Source: Phycisphaera mikurensis NBRC 102666 (GTDB lineage Bacteria > Planctomycetota > Phycisphaerae > Phycisphaerales > SM1A02). From it: 8,050 nt of DNA. The first letter of the stretch is position 1; each line of letters starts with the position of its first letter. The stretch is from contig CAMBSR010000097.1 of the NCBI GenBank assembly GCA_945870475.1, positions 1 to 8,050 of the forward strand, in the 5' to 3' direction. Under the pieces are notes generated by a model. The model was not told where the DNA came from. It saw nothing but the letters and a program-made list of their open reading frames with translations, and did no database searches. The position numbers and the translations under genes are program-made. Below, in pieces: positions 1-6,674 of the stretch.

Positions 1-147
1 CCCGAGCGCGCCCGTGGCGGGGTGATGGCTTCGCCCGCCGATGCCGCGCAGCCGGTGGCAGCACAGGCCGTGGCGATCCTGGCGCTCACGGAGTCGGAAC
101 GGGCCTGGGCGCGCCTGGCGGCGGCAAGGCCGGCTCCGGAACGCTGA
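1..147 (+). CDS. C-terminal end of an unrecognised protein (partial, 5' end outside window)
   Basis: Frame 1 is open from the first base to a TGA at 145-147 and gives 48 residues, rich in Ala and Arg, ending LTESERAWARLAAARPAPER. About four fifths of its third codon positions are G or C, as expected for a real gene here, and it sits directly upstream of a gene on the same strand. The segment has no motif I recognise. It is too short to assign a family, and the open frame alone could arise by chance in GC-rich DNA, so the call is moderate. If real, it ends 125 bp before the next start codon. Confidence 0.5.
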   Translation, partial: PERARGGVMASPADAAQPVAAQAVAILALTESERAWARLAAARPAPER

Positions 148-220
148 GATAGCACCGGAACGCCGGCCCGGGGGATGGATTCGATGGCGATTGCGGGATC
201 GAACCGCCAGGGGTCAACCG

Positions 221-226
221 TACACT
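221..226 (+). promoter_or_regulatory. Possible -10 box for the 273-4317 operon
   Basis: TACACT fits the TAnnnT pattern of bacterial -10 boxes. It lies in the 125-bp non-coding gap and would give a leader of roughly 40 nt before the ATG at 273. No convincing -35 is present: TTGCGG at 191-196 is 24 bp away, too far. This is the only candidate box I see in the gap that lies close upstream of the gene. Confidence 0.35.
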
Positions 227-260
227 CCACGGCGTCAGGCCGTCGCCCGACCACCCCGAC

Positions 261-265
261 AGGAG
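261..265 (+). promoter_or_regulatory. Shine-Dalgarno sequence of the Gly-rich protein gene
   Basis: AGGAG lies 7 nt before the ATG at 273, ideal spacing for a ribosome binding site. It fixes the start of this gene. It also contrasts with the other first-of-unit genes in the window, which have a -10-like box at that place and no Shine-Dalgarno sequence. Confidence 0.75.
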
Positions 266-272
266 CCCCCCG

Positions 273-1487
273 ATGCGCATCGGACATGCACTGCACGCCT
301 CGCTCGCCTTGACCGCGCTTGCCGCTGCGGCACCGGCGGTCGCGCAGTCGCTTCCCAACCGCATCGACGGCGCCGTTGCGCAGAACGGCGCCCCGCGCGC
401 CGCGTCCAAGGGCACGATCCTGCGGACGATCATGACCACCGGGATCAGCGTGAAGTTCGACCAGACGAAGGCGAAGGAGGCGTTCGCATACGTGCGGCAG
501 CTCCTCGGCATCGACATCGTGGTCCGTTGGTCCAACGATCCCGGCGCGTCCGACGGCATCGATCCGGAGACGCCGCTCACGTTCGAGATGAACAACGCGC
601 AGGCGCTCGTGGTGCTCGAGCGCATGATCGAGATGTCGACCACCGAACCCGCGACGTGGCAACTGCGGGAGGGCTACCTCGAAGTGGGCACCAAGGCGCG
701 GCTCAATGCGCGCGGCGCGCAGGAGACGCGCATCTACCCGATCCGTGACCTGCTCTTCGAGGCCCCCAACTTCGACAACGCCCCCGAGTTCAACCTCAAC
801 CAGGCCGTGCAGACGGGCGGCGGTGGTGGTGGTGGCGGCGGAAACGGCGGAGGCGGCTTCGGCGGTGGCGGCGGCGGCGGCTTCGGCGGTGGTGGTGGCG
901 GCGGTGGTGGTGGCGGAGGCGGTGGCTCGCCCTTCGGCAACCCCGGCGAAGCACCGGAACGTCGCTCGGCCGAGGAAAAGGGCGACGAGCTCATCGAACT
1001 CATCAAGTCCCTCGTGGAGCCCGATGTCTGGCTCGACGATTCGGTGGCATCCATCCGTTACTACGACGGCTCGATCATCGTGCGCGCGCCCGACTACGTG
1101 CAGCGACAGATCGCCGGCTATGGGTCGCTTTCGGCCCCGCCGCCAGCCAAGCGCACGGGTGGCCGTTACGTGGACATCTCTGCGCCGATCGGCGTCTCCA
1201 AGGTGACCGGCTTCGGAACCTCCACCGTCACCGGCGCCACGGGCGGCGGCAGCTTCGGCGGTACCGGAAGCGGCGCAGGCGGCGGCACGGGGAGCCCCAT
1301 CCCCGGCGGCAGCACGCCGGCGGCGCCCGGCGGAACCGGCAACGGTGCTGGCAACGGCACGGGGCGCAAGGGCACTTCATCGAGCACTGGGTCCAACCCC
1401 GGGTCCGGCACCGGCACCGGAAACTCCGCCGCACCTTCGGGCACAACCCCGCCCGCGAACGCGCCCGGCAGCGGCGCGAAGCCGTGA
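273..1487 (+). CDS. Exported Gly-rich protein with secretin-N/STN-like segments
   Basis: This 404-residue protein starts with a clear signal peptide (about residues 1-25, positive start, hydrophobic core, AVAQ cleavage region), so it should act outside the inner membrane. Residues about 55-160 have the pattern of short secretin/TonB N-terminal (STN-like) domains: a helix (AKEAFAYVRQLL), a strand IDIVVRW, then DPETPLTFEMNNAQALVVLERM, a strand GYLEVGT and the exit strand TRIYPIRDLL. Residues 182-218 are a nearly pure glycine run (34 of 37). Residues about 237-283 form a second segment with ELIELIKSLVEPDVWLDD, IRYYDGSIIVRAP and a following helix, as in secretin-like N domains. The tail from about 320 is Gly/Ser/Thr/Pro/Ala-rich and probably disordered. 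There is no secretin pore domain, so this is not a complete GspD/PilQ. Its stop overlaps the next gene's start. The fold assignment is by pattern only; the precise role is unknown. Confidence 0.8.
   Translation: MRIGHALHASLALTALAAAAPAVAQSLPNRIDGAVAQNGAPRAASKGTILRTIMTTGISVKFDQTKAKEAFAYVRQLLGIDIVVRWSNDPGASDGIDPETPLTFEMNNAQALVVLERMIEMSTTEPATWQLREGYLEVGTKARLNARGAQETRIYPIRDLLFEAPNFDNAPEFNLNQAVQTGGGGGGGGGNGGGGFGGGGGGGFGGGGGGGGGGGGGGSPFGNPGEAPERRSAEEKGDELIELIKSLVEPDVWLDDSVASIRYYDGSIIVRAPDYVQRQIAGYGSLSAPPPAKRTGGRYVDISAPIGVSKVTGFGTSTVTGATGGGSFGGTGSGAGGGTGSPIPGGSTPAAPGGTGNGAGNGTGRKGTSSSTGSNPGSGTGTGNSAAPSGTTPPANAPGSGAKP
816..926 (+). repeat. GGN codon run encoding a polyglycine linker
   Basis: A 111-bp stretch of almost only GGC, GGT and GGA codons encodes residues 182-218 of the exported protein, with 34 glycines broken by one Asn and two Phe. 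It separates the first STN-like segment from the second. Synonymous codons are mixed (GGT runs inside GGC runs), consistent with growth by slippage followed by point changes. Length variation between strains is likely. Confidence 0.85.
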
Positions 1488-2893
1488 CCGGCCGCGCGCG
1501 CACACACGACCATCGAACGCTTCGCTCCGACCTGCACAACTGCACGGGTGATGGCGTCACCCATGCGTTCATGGTGGGGCTCGGCGAAACCAACTTCCCG
1601 CTCTTTGCGCTGGCACTCGGCAAGGGCGATGCAGTGGCCGGCCTGGTGGCCACCGTGCCGCAGCTGGTGGGCGCGGTGCTCCAGACGTGCGCGCCGTGGG
1701 CCATCGAGCGGATCGGTTCACCACGGCGCTGGATCATGCTCTGCGCCACCATCCAGGTGCTTGGCTTCGTGCCGATGGTGATTGCCGCGCTGATGGGCGC
1801 GATGCCCACGTGGATGCTGTTCGCGGTCTCGAGCGTCTACTGGGCGGTGAACCTGGGCGCGGCGCCCGCGTGGAACACGTGGGTGGGAGCGCTCTTCCCG
1901 CGCCGCATCCGCGTGCGATATTTCGGCTGGCGGTCGCGGATCTACCAGGTGTCGATCATGGGCGCGCTCCTCGTGGGCGGCGTGGTGCTGATGCTCGGCG
2001 ACCCCGGGCGCGCGCAGCGGATGCTGGGGTTCGACATGGGCGTCGACCTGGGCCTGATGACGGCGTTCGCCACGGTGTTCGCCATTGCTGGGCTGTGCCG
2101 CTTCTCGAGCCTCTGGTACCTGAAGCACCAAGGCGAGCCGAAGGGCCTGGACCTGCGCAGCCATCGGCGCGTGGGGCTGCTTGAATTCGCGGGGCGCGTC
2201 CGGCAGGGACCGGACGGCCGGCTCCTGGGGGCGGTGGTGGCCATGACCGTGGCCGTGCAAGTGGCGCAGCCCTTCTTCACGCCGTACATGAGCAGGCAGC
2301 TGGGCTTCAGCGATGCGGCCGTGCTGGCGATGATCGCGGCCAGCTTCGCGGCCAAGAGCCTGGCAGCACCGATGTGGGGACGCATCGCGCACGCGCACGG
2401 CGCGCGGCGGCTCTTCGTCTGGGGCGCGCTCGGCGTGGTGCCGCTCAGCGCGCTGTGGATGGTCAGCGGCTCGTTCTGGTACCTCCTGGGCCTGCAGGCG
2501 CTCACCGGCGCCATGTTCGGCGCGTATGAGCTGGGCTTCTTCTTCCTGGCGCTCGAAGCCATCCGCGAGGAGGAGCGCACCAGCATGATGGGGCTCTTCA
2601 TGCTCTTCAACAGCTTCGCCGCGGCGGCCGGTACGTTCCTCGGCTCGATCGCGCTCACCGGGATGGGGACCGACGCGGGCCAGTTCAGCATGGCCGCGTA
2701 CATGGCGATCTTCGCGGCAAGCGCCGGGCTTCGGTTGCTGGCGTTCGGCGTCTGCAGCACCGTGCGCGAGGACGTGGCGCATGCGGTGCCCATGGCCACG
2801 CAGACCCTGGCGCTGCGGCCGAGCGACGGCGGCATGGAACTGCCCGAGCCCGCGTCGATCGAAGAGGCCGAGGCCATGGGGTCGGGGCGATGA
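1484..2893 (+). CDS. MFS transporter
   Basis: The 469-residue product is a polytopic inner-membrane protein of the major facilitator superfamily, expected to move a small solute by proton-coupled or facilitated transport; the substrate cannot be inferred. Two six-helix halves are visible. The first hydrophobic spans lie at about 28-68, 83-105 and 110-137, and the second half begins at about 247. The loop PWAIERIGSPRRW (71-83) matches the position of the MFS motif between helices 2 and 3, and GRIAHAHGARRLF (299-311) is its counterpart in the second half. ALFPRRIRVRYFGWR (136-150) is a conserved-looking cytoplasmic segment. The acidic tail after about 430 is probably cytoplasmic. The GTG start overlaps the previous stop (GTGA), and the stop overlaps the next start (ATGA), suggesting translational coupling. 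The start is the least certain point, since residues 1-25 are polar. Confidence 0.85.
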   Translation: MTGRARTHDHRTLRSDLHNCTGDGVTHAFMVGLGETNFPLFALALGKGDAVAGLVATVPQLVGAVLQTCAPWAIERIGSPRRWIMLCATIQVLGFVPMVIAALMGAMPTWMLFAVSSVYWAVNLGAAPAWNTWVGALFPRRIRVRYFGWRSRIYQVSIMGALLVGGVVLMLGDPGRAQRMLGFDMGVDLGLMTAFATVFAIAGLCRFSSLWYLKHQGEPKGLDLRSHRRVGLLEFAGRVRQGPDGRLLGAVVAMTVAVQVAQPFFTPYMSRQLGFSDAAVLAMIAASFAAKSLAAPMWGRIAHAHGARRLFVWGALGVVPLSALWMVSGSFWYLLGLQALTGAMFGAYELGFFFLALEAIREEERTSMMGLFMLFNSFAAAAGTFLGSIALTGMGTDAGQFSMAAYMAIFAASAGLRLLAFGVCSTVREDVAHAVPMATQTLALRPSDGGMELPEPASIEEAEAMGSGR

Positions 2894-4317
2894 GCGAAGG
2901 GCGTTCGCGCGGCTTCATGATGATGCTGGCCGCGGCCGCAGCGGTGGCTGCGCTGGTGCGGATGCCGTTCCTTGCGGACAGCCTCTGGTACGACGAGATC
3001 GCCGCGTTCCTGGGCTATTCGCTCGGCGGGCCGGGCGCGGCAGTGGGCACCTATTTCACCCAGGCGAACCACGTGCTGCATTCGCTGCTCGCGTGGTGCT
3101 CCACGGCACTCTTCGGCGTTGACGAGGTGACGGTGCGCCTGCCGAGCTTCCTTGCCGGAATCGGCGCGGTGGCGGCAGTGGGATTCCTCGGGCGAGAGGC
3201 GGGCGGAGCGCGGCTCGGGGCCATCGCCGCAGCGCTCGCCGCCGTCATGCCCACGGCGGTGTTGCCCGCCACCGAGGCGCGCGGCTATTCAATGATGATG
3301 CTCTTCGCAGCCCTCGCGTCGGCGCTCTTCATGCGCGGCTGGCGCAGGGGCGGCACGGGAACCTGGACGCTCTATGCCGCGTGCTGCGCGCTGGGGGTGT
3401 GGTCGCACCTGGTGACGGTGTGCGTGCCGGCGTTCCACGCGGCGTGGTGCGTGTGGAAGTTGGTGACCGCTGGCGGCAGGGCTTCGGATGATGCGCGAGG
3501 AATCCGGCGCCGCGCGTTGGGCGGCCTCGTGGCGGTGGCGTGCGCCGCCGGGCTCACCGCCCTGCTCTACGCGCCGATCATTCCCGCCATCGTTGCGCTG
3601 CAGCGCGAGTTCCGTGCGCTCGATGGCAACGAGCCCACGCTTCTTGGCCCGGAAGGCCGGATGATGATCTTCTCGCTGGGCGGATCATGGAACGTGTGGG
3701 GTTCGCTGGCGGCGCTGCCCTTGGTGCTGGCCGGGCTCGCTGCTGCGCGGGGCGATGCGCGCGTGCGGGAGGGCCTGGTGATTTCCCTCGGCGGAGCGCT
3801 CACTGCACTGGTGTTCCCCGTGTTCCTCAACAGCTGGCTGTATGCGCGATTCCTGGCCTTCACGGCGCCGGGCGTGGCGGTCCTCCTGGCGGCGGGCCTG
3901 CTGTGGATCCATGCGCGGCGGCCGCGCGCAGCGTGGCTCCTCGCAGCGTGCGCCGTGGGCGCGTGGGTAGCCGTCCTCGTAACCGTTGGCCCGCGGCAGC
4001 AGTTGCGTGAGGCGGTGAAGTGGGTGGTGGACCGCCGTACCGCGGACGAGCAGGCATTCGCCGTCGGGCTCCCCGACGACGTGCACCGTTGGTACTCCAC
4101 CGGTTACGGAATCGAGATGCCGGGCAGCGGTCCGTACGGGCGCGACGTGGATGAGCAGCTTGCGAAGCGCGGCAATGCATGGGCGGTCCTCCTCTATCCG
4201 CGCGCCATGCCGGAGGCCGCGGAGAAGCTGCGCGCCGCCGGTTTCCAGGAAGACGTGCGGTTCCCCGGATGGATCGACTCCGGCGCGGGCGAGATCGTGG
4301 TCTTCCGTCGCCGATAG
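2890..4317 (+). CDS. GT-C membrane glycosyltransferase, PMT/ArnT-like (GT39/GT83 type)
   Basis: The 475-residue multi-span protein has the layout of polyprenyl-phosphate-sugar-dependent transferases. After the first membrane helix comes the periplasmic loop motif LWYDE, with the Asp-Glu pair (35-36) where these enzymes carry the catalytic acid. It is followed by NHVLHSLL (60-67), RLPSFLAG (83-90) and the EARGYSM motif (129-135), all hallmarks of the family. Many Ala/Leu/Val-rich helices follow to about residue 373, then a soluble C-terminal domain of about 100 residues. From family knowledge it should transfer a sugar from a lipid carrier to a protein, lipid or glycan on the outer face of the inner membrane; donor and acceptor are unknown. 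Its ATG overlaps the MFS stop by 4 bp, so it is the last gene of the operon. The exported first gene product is a conceivable acceptor, but that is speculation. Confidence 0.85.
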   Translation: MSEGRSRGFMMMLAAAAAVAALVRMPFLADSLWYDEIAAFLGYSLGGPGAAVGTYFTQANHVLHSLLAWCSTALFGVDEVTVRLPSFLAGIGAVAAVGFLGREAGGARLGAIAAALAAVMPTAVLPATEARGYSMMMLFAALASALFMRGWRRGGTGTWTLYAACCALGVWSHLVTVCVPAFHAAWCVWKLVTAGGRASDDARGIRRRALGGLVAVACAAGLTALLYAPIIPAIVALQREFRALDGNEPTLLGPEGRMMIFSLGGSWNVWGSLAALPLVLAGLAAARGDARVREGLVISLGGALTALVFPVFLNSWLYARFLAFTAPGVAVLLAAGLLWIHARRPRAAWLLAACAVGAWVAVLVTVGPRQQLREAVKWVVDRRTADEQAFAVGLPDDVHRWYSTGYGIEMPGSGPYGRDVDEQLAKRGNAWAVLLYPRAMPEAAEKLRAAGFQEDVRFPGWIDSGAGEIVVFRRR

Positions 4318-4320
4318 CAT
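4315..4320 (+). promoter_or_regulatory. -10-like box of a probable leaderless transcript (gene at 4328)
   Basis: TAGCAT ends exactly 7 nt before the GTG at 4328, which would put the transcription start on or next to the start codon. Its TAG is also the stop codon of the upstream glycosyltransferase. No clear -35 is seen. The same geometry recurs before 5926 (minus strand), 6321 and 7436 (minus strand). Confidence 0.55.
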
Positions 4321-4327
4321 TCGACGC

Positions 4328-4633
4328 GTGCCAGCGAACTTCGAGATCACCAAGGAACGCGAGGAACCCTCGGGGTGGAGCTTCGACGTTCAGGAGATTC
4401 GCCGCGACGGATCCCTGGCCGGCGTCCGTCTCACCCTGAGCTGGGCGGACTACGACCTCTTCTGCCCGGACGGCGCCGTTCCGCCCGAAGGCGTGGCGCG
4501 CGCCGTGATGGAAGTGGCAGGCGAGCTGTGGCCGGACGGCGTGCCCGCGCGGCTCGATGCCAGCACGCCGCGACGTCGCGCCGCCGATGCGGACGAGCGG
4601 ATCACCGAGCGCGTGGACATGCGGACGATGTGA
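4328..4633 (+). CDS. Hypothetical protein of 101 residues
   Basis: I chose the GTG start at 4328 because it follows the preceding stop by 10 bp, has a -10-like box 7 nt upstream, and gives a compact product beginning MPANFEITKEREE. The protein is soluble, has no signal peptide and no Cys cluster. Its central segment VRLTLSWADYDLFCPDGAVPP, followed by a helix and then PARLDASTPRRR, resembles from memory small conserved hypothetical proteins with a YDLW/S-G-x-x-PP pattern found in several bacterial phyla; their function is unknown to me. The C-terminal 30 residues are charged and probably flexible. It may be read through from the upstream operon as well as from its own promoter. It converges with the kinase gene, leaving 48 bp between the stops. 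Confidence 0.75.
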   Translation: MPANFEITKEREEPSGWSFDVQEIRRDGSLAGVRLTLSWADYDLFCPDGAVPPEGVARAVMEVAGELWPDGVPARLDASTPRRRAADADERITERVDMRTM

Positions 4634-4681
4634 GGTGCGGCGGGCGCTGCGCGCTCGGGCGACGCGGCGGATCCAGCGCGC
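4634..4681. terminator. Convergent gap with weak inverted repeat, possible terminator
   Basis: The 48 bp between the convergent stops of the hypothetical gene and the histidine kinase contain a 7-bp inverted repeat, GCGCGCT (4649-4655) and AGCGCGC (4675-4681), around a 19-nt loop. No T tract follows on either strand, so intrinsic termination is doubtful and such short repeats are common in GC-rich DNA. Termination of both genes must nevertheless happen near here. Confidence 0.2.
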
Positions 4682-5926
4682 TCACCCCTGCATCAACGGC
4701 TTCAGTTCCTTCGGGCGGTGCACGAGCGGCACCTCCACCCAGAACGTGCTGCCACGGCCCGGCGCGCTGACGAGTCCCACGGCGCAGCCGAGGAGGTCGG
4801 CAAGCTCGCGGCAGATGGCCAGTCCGAGCCCGGTGCCGCCCGCGCGCCGCGTATGCGTGGCGTCCACCTGGCGGAACTTCTGGAACACGGTGTCCTGCAT
4901 GTCGCCCGGGATGCCCGGGCCGTGGTCGGTGACGCTGATGCGGATGGCAGACGCGCCGTCGCGCTCCACCGGCTCTGCGCCGACGATCACCACGCCGTCG
5001 TCCGGGGAGAACTTCACCGCGTTCGACATGAAGTTGTAGAGGATCTGCTGGAGCTTGCCGGCGTCGGTCTCGACGCGCGGCAGCGTGTCCGGCATCCGCT
5101 GCTCGAACTCGATGCGCTTCTGCTGCGCCACCGGGCGCATGATGGTCTGCAGGCCTTCGAGTAGATCGGCCACGGAGGTGGGCGAGATGGTCACCTCCAT
5201 GCGTCCGGCCTCGATCTTGGCCATGTCCAGCAGCTCGTTGATCATGTCGAGGAGCGATCGACCGCTCCGCTGGATGTTGGCGATGTAGCGCAGGCGCTTG
5301 GGGTCGGCCGCCGGTTCGGACCTGGCGATCTCCTCCAGCAGGTCGGCGAAGCCGATGATGGAGTTGAGCGGCGTGCGCAGCTCGTGGCTGACGTTCGCCA
5401 GGAACTCGCTCTTCAGGCGGTTGGACTCGCCGAGGCCGACATTCGCCTCGGACAGCTCGCCGATCTTGAGGTCCATGGCCTCGTTCATGGCGGAGAGCTG
5501 CCGTTGCGTGCGCTCGTTGGCGTCGAGCATGCGGTTGAAGCTCTCGGAGAAGGCCTCCACCTCATCGCGGGTGCGCACCTGCGCGCGCGAGCCGGTCTCG
5601 CCGCGGCCGACGCGCTCGGCCGTGTCCTGCAGCTGACGCAGGGGCGCAAGCACGTCGCGGCGCAGCACCAGCCAGAAGAGCGTGGTGCACGCGGCCAGCA
5701 CCAGGACGCCGCCGGCCACCAGGAGGGCACGCAGGAGCAGGAGGTCGAAGTCGGCCGCACCGGTCACCGCGCCGTCGGAGGCATCGAGCATCGCCATCCG
5801 CGAATCGTGGAGCAGCCGGTCGGCCATAAACCAGCCGCCCGTCACCACGATGGCCGTCACGATGGCGCCGCCGATGCCGAAGACCATCAACGCGCGCGCT
5901 GCGAGCGAACCGGTCCTTCGGGGCAT
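4682..5926 (-). CDS. Membrane sensor histidine kinase with HAMP domain
   Basis: The 414-residue protein has two membrane spans (about 12-34 and 63-88) around a very short outer loop of about 28 residues. A HAMP domain (about 86-140) and a coiled linker follow. The HisKA domain carries the phospho-acceptor His181 in the H-box SHELRTPLNSIIGF. The HATPase_c domain shows the N-box NFMSNAVKFS with Asn302, the G1 box DHGPGIP (334-340), the F-box FQKFRQ and the G2 box GGTGLGLA (363-370). All catalytic motifs are intact, so it should autophosphorylate and pass phosphate to a response regulator. No receiver domain is fused and none is encoded in the window, so the partner is elsewhere. The tiny outer loop suggests sensing within or near the membrane, or by a partner protein. 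The ATG lies 7 nt after a TATCAT box, supporting a leaderless start. Confidence 0.95.
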   Translation of the reverse strand: MPRRTGSLAARALMVFGIGGAIVTAIVVTGGWFMADRLLHDSRMAMLDASDGAVTGAADFDLLLLRALLVAGGVLVLAACTTLFWLVLRRDVLAPLRQLQDTAERVGRGETGSRAQVRTRDEVEAFSESFNRMLDANERTQRQLSAMNEAMDLKIGELSEANVGLGESNRLKSEFLANVSHELRTPLNSIIGFADLLEEIARSEPAADPKRLRYIANIQRSGRSLLDMINELLDMAKIEAGRMEVTISPTSVADLLEGLQTIMRPVAQQKRIEFEQRMPDTLPRVETDAGKLQQILYNFMSNAVKFSPDDGVVIVGAEPVERDGASAIRISVTDHGPGIPGDMQDTVFQKFRQVDATHTRRAGGTGLGLAICRELADLLGCAVGLVSAPGRGSTFWVEVPLVHRPKELKPLMQG

Positions 5927-5933
5927 GGCGCGG

Positions 5934-5939
5934 ATGATA
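5934..5939 (-). promoter_or_regulatory. -10-like box of the histidine kinase gene (leaderless geometry)
   Basis: Read on the minus strand, TATCAT ends 7 nt before the kinase ATG (5926-5924), with CCGCGCC between. It shares two base pairs (5938-5939) with the oppositely directed box of the zinc-protein gene. A weak -35-like TTGCGC occurs at 5960-5955 on the minus strand, with a 15-bp spacer that is shorter than usual, inside the divergent gene. Confidence 0.6.
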
Positions 5940-5943
5940 GGCT
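5938..5943 (+). promoter_or_regulatory. -10-like box of the zinc-protein gene
   Basis: TAGGCT ends 9 nt before the ATG at 5953, two nt more than the other boxes here, giving a leader of about 0-3 nt. It overlaps the kinase box on the other strand, so RNA polymerase could not occupy both promoters at once. Any -35 would fall inside the kinase coding sequence, where I see no good match. Confidence 0.45.
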
Positions 5944-5952
5944 CCAGTCGCG

Positions 5953-6291
5953 ATGCGCAAGCCCGGATGCAACGAAGAGAACGTGCAGATGTCGGATGTC
6001 CTGTGCGACTTCTGCATGCAGGAGTGGACCGACGATCGGCCGATGGTGGAAGGCCACCAGGGGAGCTGCGTCTGCGGCCAGTGCCTGTCGGCCGCGTACC
6101 GGTCGATGGTCCTCACCGAGGTGCCCGTGCCGGACGCGCCTGCGAAGTGCATCCTCTGCCTTGAGATGCGGAGCGAGCCGACCTGGTCGCACCAGCCGGA
6201 CGGCCCGCGTGCGTGCCGGCGCTGCGTGCGCCAGTCCGCGGCGGTGCTTCAGAAGGCCACCGAATTCGGCTGGCGCAAGCCCGAGGCCTGA
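5953..6291 (+). CDS. Small protein with two ClpX-like Cys4 zinc sites
   Basis: The product has 112 residues and ten cysteines, no membrane span and no signal peptide. Four CxxC pairs are arranged as two modules. The first is CDFC (18-21) with CVCGQC (39-44). The second is CILC (66-69) with CRRC (88-91), spaced Cx2Cx18Cx2C exactly as in the zinc-binding domain of ClpX, and followed by a helix as in that domain. No AAA+ domain is present. From family knowledge such modules bind zinc and often dimerise or dock partner proteins; a rubredoxin-like or nucleic-acid role is also possible. I chose ATG 5953 because of the box at 5938; the ATG at 5989, preceded by GAAGAG, is a real alternative and would remove 12 residues including Cys6 but neither zinc module. 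The gene is divergent from the kinase and 29 bp upstream of the STAS gene. Confidence 0.75.
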   Translation: MRKPGCNEENVQMSDVLCDFCMQEWTDDRPMVEGHQGSCVCGQCLSAAYRSMVLTEVPVPDAPAKCILCLEMRSEPTWSHQPDGPRACRRCVRQSAAVLQKATEFGWRKPEA

Positions 6292-6307
6292 GCGGCGTCC
6301 GGTGCGG

Positions 6308-6313
6308 TAGCCT
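6308..6313 (+). promoter_or_regulatory. -10-like box of the STAS gene (leaderless geometry)
   Basis: TAGCCT ends 7 nt before the ATG at 6321, with CCGCGCC between. The same heptamer separates the kinase box from its ATG. No Shine-Dalgarno sequence is present in the 29-bp gap after the zinc-protein stop, which argues for a separate leaderless transcript. Confidence 0.6.
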
Positions 6314-6320
6314 CCGCGCC

Positions 6321-6668
6321 ATGGAGACGTACCTCGGCGAAGCCGACGAGAAAGTGATCGTGATCGTGGCGGACGGCGGCCTCAACAAGGGCACCGCCGA
6401 CCAGATCAACGACGTGGTCCAGCAGGCCGTCGACTGCGGCATGAAGGGCGTCATCATCGACTGCTCGAAGCTGGACATCCTCTCGAGCGCCGGGCTGGCC
6501 AAGCTCCTCATGCTCCACAAGCGCATGCAGCAGCACGGCGGCGAGGTGAAGATCGCCGGACTCCAGGGGATGTCGGTGCAGATCCTGCGCCTGGCGCGCT
6601 TGGACAAGATCTTCCAGCTGTACCCGGACGTGTCGCAGGCGAGGCTTTCGTTCCGCGACGCGAAGTAG
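6321..6668 (+). CDS. STAS-domain protein (anti-sigma factor antagonist-like)
   Basis: The 115-residue product is a single STAS domain, the usual size of SpoIIAA/RsbV-type proteins. Visible elements are the first strand VIVIVA, helix 1 (about 24-39), strand GVIIDCS (43-49), the signature LDILSSAGLAKLLMLHKRM with Ser55/Ser56 at the position phosphorylated in SpoIIAA-type proteins, strand GEVKIAGL, and the helix VQILRLARLDKIFQLYPD. In known systems the unphosphorylated form binds an anti-sigma kinase and frees a sigma factor; other STAS proteins act in different switches. No anti-sigma kinase, PP2C phosphatase or sigma factor is in this window, so the circuit is unknown. I chose this start for domain length and the box 7 nt upstream. 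The stop codon TAG lies inside a TAGGTGCCG copy belonging to the adjacent repeat element's core motif. Confidence 0.9.
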   Translation: METYLGEADEKVIVIVADGGLNKGTADQINDVVQQAVDCGMKGVIIDCSKLDILSSAGLAKLLMLHKRMQQHGGEVKIAGLQGMSVQILRLARLDKIFQLYPDVSQARLSFRDAK

Positions 6669-6674
6669 GTGCCG
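6666..6674 (+). repeat. Extra direct copy of the REP core TAGGTGCCG
   Basis: TAGGTGCCG at 6666-6674 repeats the core found at 6683-6691 in the first arm of the adjacent element, 17 bp downstream. Its first three bases are the stop codon of the STAS gene, and its last base is the first base of the 39-bp inverted arm. It may be a remnant of insertion or of an older repeat unit. Confidence 0.6.

Noticed and set aside
136..163. Direct repeat CCGGAACGC at 136-144 and 155-163
   Set aside because: Only 9 bp with two copies in GC-rich DNA, one of them inside the end of a putative coding region; no sign of an operator or element.
734..1054. Minus-strand open frame encoding long polyproline opposite the polyglycine tract
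   Set aside because: It is the mirror of the GGN repeat in a well-supported gene with signal peptide and ribosome binding site; the proline run is only the complement of glycine codons.
1718..3081. Long minus-strand open frames opposite the MFS gene
   Set aside because: Their translations are His/Arg/Ala-rich without any domain, as expected for antisense frames of GC-rich genes, and the plus strand has clear MFS motifs.
5384..6310. 308-residue plus-strand open frame across the kinase start and the zinc-protein gene
   Set aside because: It is out of frame with both supported genes, has composition typical of a shadow frame, and crosses two promoters.
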